The translations under genes and the position numbers were made by a program. Below, in pieces: positions 1-8,014 of a stretch of 16,610 bases of DNA; position 1 is the stretch's first letter, and each line of letters begins with the position of its first letter. The stretch is from an uncultured Gemella sp. (GTDB lineage: Bacteria > Bacillota > Bacilli > Staphylococcales > Gemellaceae). Where the stretch lies: the NCBI GenBank assembly GCA_927911745.1, contig CAKMQF010000057.1, positions 1-16,610 of the forward strand, in the 5' to 3' direction. The notes under the pieces are model-generated. The model saw only the letters and a program-made list of their open reading frames with translations, was not told the DNA's origin and searched no databases.

Positions 1-10
1 TTTTTTTTAA

Positions 11-649
11 AATCCCGAAAAAGAGAGACTTAAACAGGAGCATAAGCAAAAAGAACTTGAATTAAAAGAAAGAAAAAACTTTATAAAAGAAGAAAGATAT
101 ATTGAATCACAAAAAATTAAATATATCGAAACAGACAGTATTCAAGAGGTACTAGAAACAATTGAGCACACATTAACAAGAAATTTTGTTATAATTCAAT
201 TATACACAGGATTGCGTGCAGGAGAACTATTAGCACTAAAAACTTCTGATATAGATTTTAAAAATAAAACTATTTCTATCACTAAAACTAGATTGCAAAA
301 CGGTAAAGTAACCTCACCTAAAACTGCATCCAGCATAAGAACGATAGAAGTTAATGAGACTGTGTTGAAAATCCTATATGATTATATTTCTGATCAAGAA
401 TATATATTTAATGTATCAATCAGTACTTTAGGCTTTAATTTGAGGAAATATGACTTATCTACACATATGTTCCGCCATACACACGTTGCTTTGTTAGTTG
501 AAGCAGGAGTCCCCATTAAAGTCATTTCTGAAAGACTGGGCCACTCTAACATCAATGTAACCTTAGAAGTTTATACACACGTTACAAAAAACATGAAAAA
601 CGACTTAAGAGAAAAGTTAGATAAGTTTCCCCCTTTTTTCCCCCTTTAA
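11..649 (+). CDS. Tyrosine recombinase/integrase, C-terminal catalytic part (5' incomplete)
   Basis: Site-specific recombinase of the phage/integrative-element tyrosine family, which cuts and rejoins DNA through a covalent tyrosine intermediate. The frame is open from 11. Recognisable catalytic parts, in order, are TGLRAGELLAL (box I arginine, at about 203-233), the PKT lysine in the beta-hairpin followed by SIRTI, HMFRH (HxxR), LGHSN, and the nucleophile tyrosine in YTHV. The full active-site set is therefore present. The SAM-like core-binding and arm-binding domains are missing because the window starts here. An in-frame TAA at 8-10 sits in a T8/A4 run; one more A would keep the frame open as FFKNPEKE, so that stop may be an artefact. 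The TTG at 212 lies inside the conserved box I and is not a credible start. The tail KFPPFFPL is encoded by alternating C and T runs, so the exact C-terminus is uncertain. The gene converges on rpsD, and its element would lie to the left. Confidence 0.85.
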   Translation, partial: NPEKERLKQEHKQKELELKERKNFIKEERYIESQKIKYIETDSIQEVLETIEHTLTRNFVIIQLYTGLRAGELLALKTSDIDFKNKTISITKTRLQNGKVTSPKTASSIRTIEVNETVLKILYDYISDQEYIFNVSISTLGFNLRKYDLSTHMFRHTHVALLVEAGVPIKVISERLGHSNINVTLEVYTHVTKNMKNDLREKLDKFPPFFPL

Positions 650-702
650 AAAAAAATCGACTGCCCCAAGTACTTATAATACTGGGATAGTCGATATTTT
701 TT
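648..702. terminator. Bidirectional terminator between integrase and rpsD
   Basis: An inverted repeat pairs ATCGACT (656-662) with AGTCGAT (689-695). Further pairing of CCCA.GTA with TACTGGG crosses a small internal loop. A run of A lies on the left (about 647-655) and a run of T on the right (695-702), so both strands carry a U-tract after the hairpin. It can end rpsD transcription (minus) and integrase transcription (plus). Confidence 0.8.
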
Positions 703-706
703 GTTA

Positions 707-1309
707 TTAACGGCTGTAGTACTCAACGATAAGTTGTTCGTTGATTTCTGGGTGTAATTCACTTCTTTCTGGAAGTCTTACTAATGATCCTTCTAATTTA
801 TCAGCATCAAAAGTTAAGTACTCAGGTACAAAGTTAGTGATTTCAACAGCTTCTTTAATGATTTCAAGGTTTCTAGATTTTTCTCTTACTGAAACTACTT
901 GACCTGGTTTAACAGCGTAAGAAGCGATGTCTACTTTTTTACCATCTACAAGAACGTGTCCGTGGTTTACTAATTGTCTAGCTTGACGGTTAGTTCTAGC
1001 TAAACCTAAGCTGTATACTACAGAATCTAAACGTGTAGCAAGTAATGCCATGAAGTTTTCACCGTGAAGACCTTGTAATTTACCAGCTTTATCGAATAAT
1101 TTACGGAATTGTTTTTCGTTCATACCGTGTAGGTAACGAAGTTTTTGTTTTTCTTGTAATTGTAAACCATACTCAGATAGTTTTTTTCTTAAGTTAGGAC
1201 CGTGTTGTCCTGGTGCGTAAGGACGTTTAGCTAACTCCTTACCAGTACCGCTTAGTGAAATTCCTAAACGACGAGATTTTTTCCAAGTTGAACCTGTAAA
1301 ACGAGCCAT
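707..1309 (-). CDS. rpsD: 30S ribosomal protein S4
   Basis: Primary 16S rRNA-binding protein that nucleates 30S assembly. In Firmicutes it also represses its own mRNA. The 200-residue length matches the family. The N-terminus [16 protein letters not shown] lacks the zinc-binding cysteines of some S4 proteins, as in staphylococci. The S4 RNA-binding domain lies at about residues 90-155, including [16 protein letters not shown], and the C-terminus is the conserved [11 protein letters not shown]. The ATG at 1309 is preceded by a strong GGAGGAGC ribosome binding site. It is a single-gene unit with its own promoter near 1496-1523 and a terminator at 648-702. The roughly 180-base leader is structured and is annotated separately. 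The gene shows no damage. Confidence 0.98.
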   Translation of the reverse strand: MARFTGSTWKKSRRLGISLSGTGKELAKRPYAPGQHGPNLRKKLSEYGLQLQEKQKLRYLHGMNEKQFRKLFDKAGKLQGLHGENFMALLATRLDSVVYSLGLARTNRQARQLVNHGHVLVDGKKVDIASYAVKPGQVVSVREKSRNLEIIKEAVEITNFVPEYLTFDADKLEGSLVRLPERSELHPEINEQLIVEYYSR

Positions 1310-1319
1310 TATATGCTCC

Positions 1320-1488
1320 TCCTTTTATCTTTTTGTTTTTATTGTTGTGAAAACAAAAAGCACGATTATCGTTGTTGTATATGTTATAAAACTGGAACTT
1401 CGCCTAGCAGCATAGGCTACGAGTTGCCACATTAAAAAATGTATAACATAGAGGCAATAACAATTAATCCACTGCTATTATTTTACAC
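1320..1488 (-). ncRNA. rpsD 5' leader, candidate S4 autoregulatory RNA
   Basis: Between the predicted transcription start (about 1488) and the rpsD ribosome binding site the leader contains clear secondary structure. TATGTTATA (about 1379-1388) pairs with TATAACATA (about 1442-1450). This encloses a second stem pairing CCTA with TAGG and AACT with AGTT across 1392-1437. A separate 11-bp hairpin, CTTTTTGTTTT against AAAACAAAAAG (1329-1339 with 1350-1360), sits immediately upstream of the ribosome binding site. Bacillus subtilis rpsD is known to be controlled by S4 binding to its own leader. That this one works the same way is an inference from position and folding potential. Confidence 0.6.
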
Positions 1489-1495
1489 AAAGAAT

Positions 1496-1523
1496 AGTTT
1501 ACCATCATTGAGATAATAGTCAA
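1496..1523 (-). promoter_or_regulatory. Probable rpsD promoter
   Basis: On the minus strand TTGACT (1518-1523) is followed after 16 bases by TAAACT (1496-1501). The -35 is good and the -10 is mediocre (4 of 6). Its placement upstream of the structured leader supports it. Confidence 0.5.
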
Positions 1524-1577
1524 CTATTTTGATAGTATATTATTGTTTTTTTTTGTTTATTTATTTTTATTACCTAT

Positions 1578-2242
1578 TTATTCACATAGATCAAGAAATT
1601 TTTTTGAACGTATCTACTTCATAATCAACTTCAGGATGCCATTGTAGACCGATAAGATTTCCTTTCTCGATTGCTTCAATAGTTCCATCATCTGCAACAG
1701 CCGTAACTTTGAATCCTTCTGCAACATCTTTTATTGCTTGATGGTGAATTGAGTTCACTTCGGTTTTATTCCCATATAAGCTATGAACAAATGAATTGTC
1801 TTCTATATCAATAGTATGACGAATCAATTGTTCTTTACTTGAGTGTTCATCTATATGTTGTTTTAATGTACCTCCATGATAGATATTTAAACTTTGTAAT
1901 CCACTACAAATCCCTAAGATAGGCTTATTATTCTTCTCAAAAAGCTCAATAAGCTTAAAGTCTAACTCATCCTCATAAGGATCATCAGGATACTCTAGCC
2001 CTTCTAGCGGTTTTTCTCCATAATATTTAGGATTTATATCTCTATCTCGTCCAGCAATTATAAGGCCACTACACATGGCTGCAATTTCCTCTAATCCATT
2101 TTTAGAACAAACTGGAAATAAAATAAAGCCAGCTTTTTTCTGCTATTTCTGAAAAATAACCATTAATGTATAAACGTCTTTTAGCTATACCAGCATCTGA
2201 TTTGTAATCGACACTTCTTGTTGAAATCGCAATTATTTTCAT
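1578..2242 (-). CDS. Gamma-glutamyl-gamma-aminobutyrate hydrolase-like protein (peptidase C26, class I glutamine amidotransferase fold), two frameshifts
   Basis: Relative of PuuD/gamma-glutamyl hydrolases, cytosolic enzymes that hydrolyse gamma-glutamyl amide bonds; the substrate cannot be told from sequence. The nucleophile cysteine is in GICSGLQ, where an arginine usually follows the Cys. The His/Glu pair is in QWHPE, and the HHQ motif is also present. The start at 2242 (MKIIAISTRS) has GGAGGT eight bases upstream. The reading frame breaks twice. One extra base in the T6 run at 2134-2139 separates MKIIA...AEK from GFILFPVCSKNG. One extra base in the T7 run at 1599-1605 replaces the tail KKFLDLCE with KKIS. 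Removing both gives 220 residues, normal for the family, ending at 1578. The undamaged central part alone spans 1591-2076. It has its own promoter at 2280-2309 and no obvious terminator before the rpsD promoter. Confidence 0.85.
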
Positions 2243-2279
2243 ATGCAATGACCTCCTTTTTTTAAATTTCATGTTACTT

Positions 2280-2309
2280 ATTATATAAAGTTTGTATAAA
2301 AAATGTCAA
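2280..2309 (-). promoter_or_regulatory. Promoter of the C26 peptidase gene
   Basis: On the minus strand TTGACA (2304-2309) and TATAAT (2280-2285) both match consensus exactly and are 18 bases apart, upstream of the GGAGGT site and the ATG at 2242. Confidence 0.75.
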
Positions 2310-2410
2310 GATTAAGCTTCACTATTTTCAGATGTTTCTGAAAATTCAAAAATATTTAGTACATAATTTATACTATTAATAGCTAATTTATCAAATGTTA
2401 GTATATGCTA

Positions 2411-2439
2411 TTGTAAATGTAATGAAAGATATGTATAAT
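2411..2439 (+). promoter_or_regulatory. Promoter of the 206-residue orphan gene
   Basis: TTGTAA (2411-2416) and TATAAT (2434-2439) are separated by 17 bases. They lie about 35 bases upstream of the ATG at 2473. Confidence 0.65.
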
Positions 2440-2472
2440 AATAATGTGCAAAATTTAAGGAGGAAGAATTGA

Positions 2473-3093
2473 ATGAACTATATATTGACAGTTAAATATC
2501 CTAAGCAAGAAGTAATAGAAGATGGAAAAGAATCAGTTACAAATGTAAAAGAAAATATTGAAGACGCAACTGTGGAACAACTTCTAGAAAAATACCAAGA
2601 ATTTCAACGAGTAGGATATGATGTAAAAGTCAATTTTGTAACTGCAGATGTCTACGATGAATTTGATGTTTTTAAAATGGCTGAGATTTTTGATCTTAAT
2701 GCTATTGATTACAGTGCGAAACTTAAGTTTATAAATCGTTCTAACAAAGGTTCACACGACTACATCAGCAGTCTTGCTAAACTTTTCGATAGATATACTT
2801 TTGACTATGATATTTCTATCAAATTAAAAGTTAACGAAAAATCAGAAATTGATTTCCAAAATGAAGATACTTGGTTTGGTGAAACGCCAATATACCAAAT
2901 TAATCCAAAGATCAAAGTAAAAGATGCCAAACTGTTTAAAAACTTATATGATGAGCTAAATGAAATAGCTCAAGTTAGTGCAGAAATTAAGCCAAAGAAA
3001 ATTGAAGAAAAAATACTATTATTATCTTTAGATAATTATCCAGCTGGAACTGAAGTAGTATTTACTCTTAAAGATTCAGAAATTTACGAATAA
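2473..3093 (+). CDS. Hypothetical protein, 206 residues, unrecognised family
   Basis: I do not recognise this protein. It is rich in charged residues, has no signal peptide, membrane segment, cysteine cluster or nucleotide-binding motif that I can see, and looks soluble and cytosolic. Residues about 30-55 (VEQLLEKYQEFQRVGYDV) look helical. The C-terminal third alternates lysine-rich and acidic stretches and ends in the strand-like segment AGTEVVFTLKDSEIYE. The ATG follows a strong AAGGAGG site. A clean promoter and a strong terminator show that it is an independent unit. It is divergent from the C26 gene and convergent with rpsI. Codon use looks like its neighbours and the frame is intact, so it is a real gene. 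No function is offered. Confidence 0.85.
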   Translation: MNYILTVKYPKQEVIEDGKESVTNVKENIEDATVEQLLEKYQEFQRVGYDVKVNFVTADVYDEFDVFKMAEIFDLNAIDYSAKLKFINRSNKGSHDYISSLAKLFDRYTFDYDISIKLKVNEKSEIDFQNEDTWFGETPIYQINPKIKVKDAKLFKNLYDELNEIAQVSAEIKPKKIEEKILLLSLDNYPAGTEVVFTLKDSEIYE

Positions 3094-3106
3094 CATATAA
3101 ATTTAG

Positions 3107-3157
3107 AATACTTGAAAATTATTATAAATATAATGATTTTTCAAGTATTTTTTTATC
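3107..3157 (+). terminator. Terminator of the orphan gene
   Basis: ATACTTGAAAA pairs with TTTTCAAGTAT and extends through TTATTATA/TATAATGA, a hairpin of about 18 bp. It is followed by a run of T. Confidence 0.85.
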
Positions 3158-3234
3158 TTAAAATGAAGTATTTTTATTTCCCTCTCAACTAGCTTTCACA
3201 CTAAAATATTGAATTTCAAACCAACTATTTATAC

Positions 3235-3271
3235 AAAAAAAAGACACCAGAGAAAGTTCTCTGATGTCTTG
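3235..3271 (-). terminator. Terminator of the rplM-rpsI operon
   Basis: On the minus strand AAGACATCAGAGAA pairs with TTCTCTGGTGTCTT, followed by a T-run (A-run at 3235-3242 on the plus strand). It lies just past the rpsI stop. Confidence 0.85.
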
Positions 3272-3295
3272 ACGTAATTTGGTATAAGACCAATA

Positions 3296-3688
3296 TTAAC
3301 GTTTTGAGAATTGAGGAGCACGTCTCGCACCACGAAGACCGTATTTTTTACGTTCTTTCATACGAGGGTCACGAGTTAGTAATCCTGCTGGTTTTAAGTC
3401 TTTACGGTATTCTGGGTTTACTTCTAGTAAAGCACGTGCAATTCCGTGACGGATTGCTTGAGCTTGTCCTGTGTATCCTCCACCGTTAACGTTAACTAAA
3501 ACGTCATAGTTACCTGTAGTAGATGTAACTTCTAAAGGTTGCATTAAGTCTAATACTAATGATTCTAATGGTAAGTATTCACGCATTTCTCTGTTGTTGA
3601 TAACAACTTTCCCTGTTCCAGGTACTAATCTTACACGTGCTACTGAGCTTTTACGGCGTCCTGTACCGCGATATTCTACTTGTGCCAT
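3296..3688 (-). CDS. rpsI: 30S ribosomal protein S9
   Basis: Small-subunit head protein whose basic C-terminal tail reaches the P-site tRNA. The 130-residue length is standard. It shows the family signature [21 protein letters not shown] (about residues 68-88), the [22 protein letters not shown] tail with terminal KR, and [16 protein letters not shown] at the N-terminus. The ATG at 3688 is preceded by AGGAGG. It is the second gene of the rplM-rpsI operon, 19 bases after the rplM stop, the arrangement conserved across bacteria. It is intact and followed by a strong terminator. Confidence 0.98.
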   Translation of the reverse strand: MAQVEYRGTGRRKSSVARVRLVPGTGKVVINNREMREYLPLESLVLDLMQPLEVTSTTGNYDVLVNVNGGGYTGQAQAIRHGIARALLEVNPEYRKDLKPAGLLTRDPRMKERKKYGLRGARRAPQFSKR

Positions 3689-3707
3689 TTAATTATTTCC
3701 TCCTATA

Positions 3708-4145
3708 TTATCCACGTAATTCGTATTTTTCTGGTTTTTGTGCTGCGTGTGGGTGTTCAGCTCCACGGTAAACGTGAAGTTTCATTCCTTGAGCTCTACC
3801 TAAAGTATTTTTTGGTAACATACCTTTGATAGATAGTTCTAAAAGTTCTTCTGGATATTTTTCTACCATTAATCCAGCAGTTCTTTCTTTTAACCCACCT
3901 GGGTGCATTGTGTGACGACGGTAAATTTTATCAGTTAATTTTTTACCAGTTAACACAATTTTCTCAGCGTTGATAATGATAACATTATCCCCAGTATCGA
4001 TGTGTGGTGTATAAGTAGGTTTGTGTTTCCCTCTTAAAATTGAAGCTACCTCTGATGATAAGCGACCTAAAGTTTGTCCTTCAGCATCGATTACATACCA
4101 TTTTTTTTCTACAGTTGATGGCTTTGCCATATATGTTTGACGCAT
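3708..4145 (-). CDS. rplM: 50S ribosomal protein L13
   Basis: Early-assembling large-subunit protein that binds 23S rRNA. The 145 residues from [16 protein letters not shown] match the family length. Typical segments are [23 protein letters not shown] and [18 protein letters not shown]. The frame is open 30 codons further upstream, to 4235, but those codons lie in the leader RNA. The start at 4145 is chosen because it has AGGAGG at the right distance and gives the conserved N-terminus. It is the first gene of the operon with rpsI, transcribed from a near-perfect promoter at 4242-4270, with a leader that may bind L13. Confidence 0.97.
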   Translation of the reverse strand: MRQTYMAKPSTVEKKWYVIDAEGQTLGRLSSEVASILRGKHKPTYTPHIDTGDNVIIINAEKIVLTGKKLTDKIYRRHTMHPGGLKERTAGLMVEKYPEELLELSIKGMLPKNTLGRAQGMKLHVYRGAEHPHAAQKPEKYELRG

Positions 4146-4241
4146 GTCTTTTTTCCTCCTAGATGTTGTTTTTAATCTGTCATAACGACTAAGTTTTCCG
4201 GGGCTTACTCGTGAAGATATATAAAACAATATCATAAAGTA
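4146..4241 (-). ncRNA. rplM 5' leader, candidate L13 autoregulatory RNA
   Basis: Between the promoter and the rplM ribosome binding site the minus strand holds CGAGTAAG, then CCCCGGAAAA, then CTTAGTCG. The arms at 4204-4211 and 4186-4193 pair at 7 of 8 positions. An L13 leader motif is known upstream of rplM-rpsI in Firmicutes. Position and the G/C-rich core in otherwise AT-rich DNA make this a likely member, but I cannot run a covariance search. Confidence 0.6.
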
Positions 4242-4270
4242 ATAATACCTTATTTAAAGATAAATGTCAA
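4242..4270 (-). promoter_or_regulatory. Promoter of rplM-rpsI
   Basis: On the minus strand there is a consensus TTGACA (4265-4270), a 17-base spacer, and TATTAT (4242-4247). Confidence 0.85.
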
Positions 4271-4328
4271 GATATTTTCTTTACTTTTATATATATTTCT
4301 CTATCTTTTTTCAGCTCGAAAAATTAAA

Positions 4329-4378
4329 ATTAAGGGTTACTCTAAAATTTAGTAGTTCTAACTTATTTCACCCTTAAT
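4329..4378 (-). terminator. Probable gltX terminator
   Basis: ATTAAGGGT (4329-4337) and ACCCTTAAT (4370-4378) form a 9-bp stem around a loop that can itself fold. On the minus strand a T-rich stretch follows. It lies about 30 bases beyond the restored gltX stop. Confidence 0.55.
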
Positions 4379-4406
4379 CTTTCGTTATTTCTTTTCTTAA
4401 TTTATA

Positions 4407-5869
4407 CTATTTAATTGTTTCTAATGCAGCTTTTACTCTAGCAGCTACACGTTCTTTACCAAGTAATTCTAAACTTGTATTTAATTCTGGACCGTGCATT
4501 GACCCTGTTGATGCGATACGGATTGGCATAAATAAGTTTTTACCTTTTACTCCTGTATCTTTTGAATAGCTTTAATTAAAGCTTTAATGTTGTCTGCTGT
4601 AAATTCTTCTACTTCAGTAACTTTTGTTAAGAAATCTTCGAATACTGTTGCTGTAGTTTCTTGTTTTAAGATTTCTAATTCTTCTTCATCGAATTTAACA
4701 TCTTCTACAAAGAATTGTTTTGTTAACTCAACGATTTCAGCTCCATAACTCATTTGTGGTTGGTATAATGAAATTAATTTTTCAAACCATGCTTTATTAG
4801 CTTCTACTTCTTCAGCTGTTGCTACACCTTCTTTAATGAAGAATGGTAATGATAAATCTACGATTCTTTCTAAAGGTTGTGCTTTGATGTATTGGTTGTT
4901 AATCCAAGTAAGTTTATTGTTATCGAAGAACGCTGGTGATTTACTTAGACGTTTTTCATCGAAGATTTTAACAAATTCTTCTTTAGAGAAGATTTCTTGT
5001 TCACCTTCTGGAGACCATCCTAATAAAGCGATGAAGTTGAATAATGCTTCTGGAAGGTACCCTAATTCATCATATTGTTCGATGAATTGGATGATACTTT
5101 CATCACGTTTAGATAGTTTTTTCTTGCTTTCATTTACGATTAGAGTCATGTGACCAAATCTTGGTGGTTCGAATCCTAATGCTTCATATACAACAAGTTG
5201 TTTTGGTGTATTAGAAACGTGGTCGTCTCCACGTAATACGTGAGAAATTTTCATTAAGTAGTCATCGATAACAACAGCAAAATTGTATGTTGCTACTCCA
5301 TCATTTTTAATGATTACGAAATCTCCGAAATCTTTTCCTTCGAATGATAATTCACCTTTAACCATATCATCAAATTTATATGTTCTGTCTTGAGGAACAC
5401 GGATACGGATAGCAGGTTTTCTACCTTCTTTTTCAAAAGCTTCTTGCTCTTCTTTTGTTAGGTTAGCGTGTTTTCCACTGTAACGCGGTGGTAATCCGTT
5501 AGCAATTTGCTCTTCTCTTTCAGCTTCTAATTCTTCAGCTGTCATGTAGCATTTATAAGCTTTATCTTCTGCGATAAGTTGATCAGCATATTTTTGATAA
5601 ATATCGATTCTCTCAGATTGACGGTATGGACCGAATTCTTTTTCTTTTCCAATACCTTCATCATAATCTAAACCTAACCAGTTCATGTATTTAAGTTGGC
5701 TACGTTCACCTTCTTCTTTGTTACGTTTGAAGTCCGTATCTTCAATTCTTAATACGAAATCTCCACCGTTGTGTTTAGCAAAAAGGTAATTAAATAATGC
5801 AGTTCTTGCATTACCGATATGTAAATTTCCTGTTGGAGATGGTGCATATCTTACTCTTACTTTTGTCAT
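4407..5869 (-). CDS. gltX: Glutamyl-tRNA synthetase, one frameshift near the C-terminus
   Basis: Class I aminoacyl-tRNA synthetase that charges tRNA-Glu, and in most Firmicutes also tRNA-Gln for later amidation. The class I signatures are visible: [10 protein letters not shown] (HIGH motif, about residues 17-26) and KKLSKRD (KMSKS motif). LRIEDTD and [11 protein letters not shown] are also present. The frame stops early at 4547 (KAIQKIQE) because the T run at 4560-4563 is one base short. Restoring it continues as [21 protein letters not shown] and on to a TAG at 4407, giving 487 residues, the usual length. The lost part belongs to the anticodon-binding domain. Because the enzyme is essential, the lesion is almost surely a read error. 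The ATG at 5869 has AAGGAG upstream. Own promoter and terminator suggest a monocistronic gene. Confidence 0.95.
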
Positions 5870-5912
5870 AGTTATCTCCTTTTTATTATTCTATAAATTA
5901 TAATACTAAGAT

Positions 5913-5942
5913 ATTATATCACAAACTATATTGATATTTCAA
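5913..5942 (-). promoter_or_regulatory. Promoter of gltX
   Basis: On the minus strand there is TTGAAA (5937-5942), an 18-base spacer, and TATAAT (5913-5918) preceded by TGA, an extended -10. Confidence 0.7.
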
Positions 5943-6091
5943 CGAAAGTTAAATATTTCAAACAGAATTGATACTTTAATTTTATTATCTCTAAGACAAA
6001 CCTATCTATTAACACTATATTTTAGAAAAATAGGAATATAATAAATGCGAGAATGAAATTTTTTCACATACCCTGTATTTGACAGAGAAAC

Positions 6092-6130
6092 AAAAAAAGA
6101 ACTAAATAGTATTTTCTTACTACTTAGCTC
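6092..6130 (-). terminator. Terminator of the acpS-alr-tex-oatA operon
   Basis: On the minus strand GAGCTAAGTAGTA pairs with TACTATTTAGTTC (G-U pairs included) around a short loop, followed by a run of seven T. It lies just after the restored stop at 6143. The stretch 5943-6091 between it and the gltX promoter shows nothing else I can support. Confidence 0.8.
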
Positions 6131-6142
6131 TCTAAATTATTT

Positions 6143-8003
6143 CTAATTTGTCTTAATTTCCACTGGGCGTTTTAAGTTTTTCTCTATTAATGTTACCATT
6201 TCAGCTATACCAGTTTGATTTAAGTGAACTCTATCTGGCTCAAATAAATCTTTACTACTATTTGCTACTGAATACCAGTCAATAATTTTTACATTTGAAT
6301 GTTTTTTCTTGAGTTTCTTTTAGAGCTGCATTTACTGTTTTTTCCCATGCTCTTGGGACTTTAATATTTACGAAGTAGATATCAGCTTTATCAAACTCTT
6401 TTACTAATTCTTCGATTTGACTTTCTGTAAATGGACCATTAGTTCCTAATTGGAAGATTATCGCTGAATTTTCATTATTGTATTTAGAATAGCTCTTCGC
6501 CTCTTCTACTGCTACATATAATTGACGACCAATTTTTCCATCGATAACAGCTCCTGGATATAGTTCTTGGAATTTTTCTCCAATATCTACTGTTAATGAA
6601 TCTCCCATAACTACTACTGAACTATATTTCTTATCAGAATTATTTTTATCTTCTTTATTATCTTTTTTATCTTTGTTAGAATCACTAGATTTTTCTTGGT
6701 TATTCTCTTTATTGTTTCCGTTATTTACAAACTGAGTTTCTTTATTTGCTTCCATTTCTTTTACAAAAGCTGTAGAGATAAATGGAACACTTTTCCCAAA
6801 AATTCCCATTAAGAATAATACTGAAACTAATCCAACAATACCTGCATATGCTTTTCTAGATTTTCTAGGACGCTTTTTCAGTTTTTTGAAAATAACATTT
6901 ATGTAGTTTTTAAACCCTAATTTTCTAATTGGAGTTTCTACAAATACATAACTAGCTGTAGCTAATGCAAATGTTAGTATTACTCGTAATATTACAAAAA
7001 TAATATTAGGATTTCCTATTTCTGATACCGGTGTTGTTAATACTAATACTGGGAAATGCCATAAATATAAACTGTATGATATCTTACCAATAAACACTAC
7101 TGGTTTAAATGATAATAATCTTGACATTAGTGTATGTTGTTTCCCACTACTAATTATAACTATCAACCCTAATATAGCTACTAGTAGGAAGCCACCTCTA
7201 TATAGCCATGTATTATACTCAGATGTATAAATCATTACCGTTATTAGAGTAGCGATAGATACTAGTGAAACCACGCTGTACATAATATTTTGTTGTGGTG
7301 TTACCTTAGCATGTAATTTCTCCATAGGATATAGTATTGCCCCTACTACTCCTACAAGTAGAGAAAATGCTCGAGTATCAGTACCGAAATATATTCTACT
7401 GATATTATTTATATCAAATAAAAGAATATGCGCTATTAATGATACTAATATTAATCCTAGAACAACATATAAGAAGTTCTTATTTAATTTATACGTTCCA
7501 TCTTTTGATTTTTTCTTTCTATTAATTAATAAGAATAACAATGGAAAGATCATGTAAAATTGCTCTTCTATTGCTAAAGACCAAAGATGTTTGAACGGGC
7601 TCTGCGCACCGAAACTATCAAAATAATCAAGTTTATGGAAGATATACCACCAGTTACTTGAATATATGTAACCAAATATAGCATCAAGATGACTTTTTCG
7701 AAGTAGAACTTCATTAAAAAGCACCATTACTACTAATCCAACCGTTATCATAAAGTAAACGGCTGGTAACAGACGTCTAGCCCTTCTTATATAGAAATTA
7801 TATAAATTTAAGCTACCAGTCTTTCTATATTCTTTAATAATTAATGAACTAATTAAATATCCCGATAAAACAAAAAATAGATCTACTCCTAAAAAGCCAC
7901 CCGGTAGGTAATTTACGTCAACGTGGTAAATAATAACTGCTAATACAGCCAATGCCCTCAAGCTATCTATACTTGGAAGGTATTTTGATTTGTTATTACT
8001 CAT
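6143..8003 (-). CDS. OatA-like membrane O-acyltransferase (acyltransferase-3 plus SGNH domain), one frameshift
   Basis: Two-domain membrane enzyme of the OatA type. The family moves acetyl groups across the membrane and places them on peptidoglycan muramic acid, giving lysozyme resistance. Residues 1 to about 400 form the multi-helix acyltransferase-3 domain with SIDSLRALAVLAVIIYHV (His27), GFLGVDLFFVLSGYLIS and an RRARRLLPA loop. A polar Asn/Lys/Glu-rich linker follows, then an extracellular SGNH esterase fold with GDSLT (Ser469) and GTNG (about 520). One extra base in the T6 run at 6302-6307 stops the frame at 6279. Removing it adds residues containing PDRVHLN (Asp590, His593), which completes the catalytic Ser-His-Asp set, and ends at 6143 with 619 residues. 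It is the last gene of its operon, 11 bases after tex, with an AAAGGAGG site. The acceptor could instead be another wall polymer. Confidence 0.88.
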
Positions 8004-8014
8004 TTTTACCTCCT

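Noticed and set aside
3708..4235. Longer L13 starting at 4235
   Set aside because: The extra 30 codons lie in the leader RNA, lack a ribosome binding site and do not match L13, while 4145 has AGGAGG and the conserved N-terminus.
4836..5153. Plus-strand open frame inside gltX
   Set aside because: Antisense shadow of a conserved coding region, with no ribosome binding site and no recognisable product. The same applies to open frames at 3304-3489, 13291-13731, 14630-14818 and 15704-15925.
5943..6091. Possible plus-strand promoter around TTGACA near 6079
   Set aside because: No good -10 follows at proper spacing and no plus-strand gene lies downstream.
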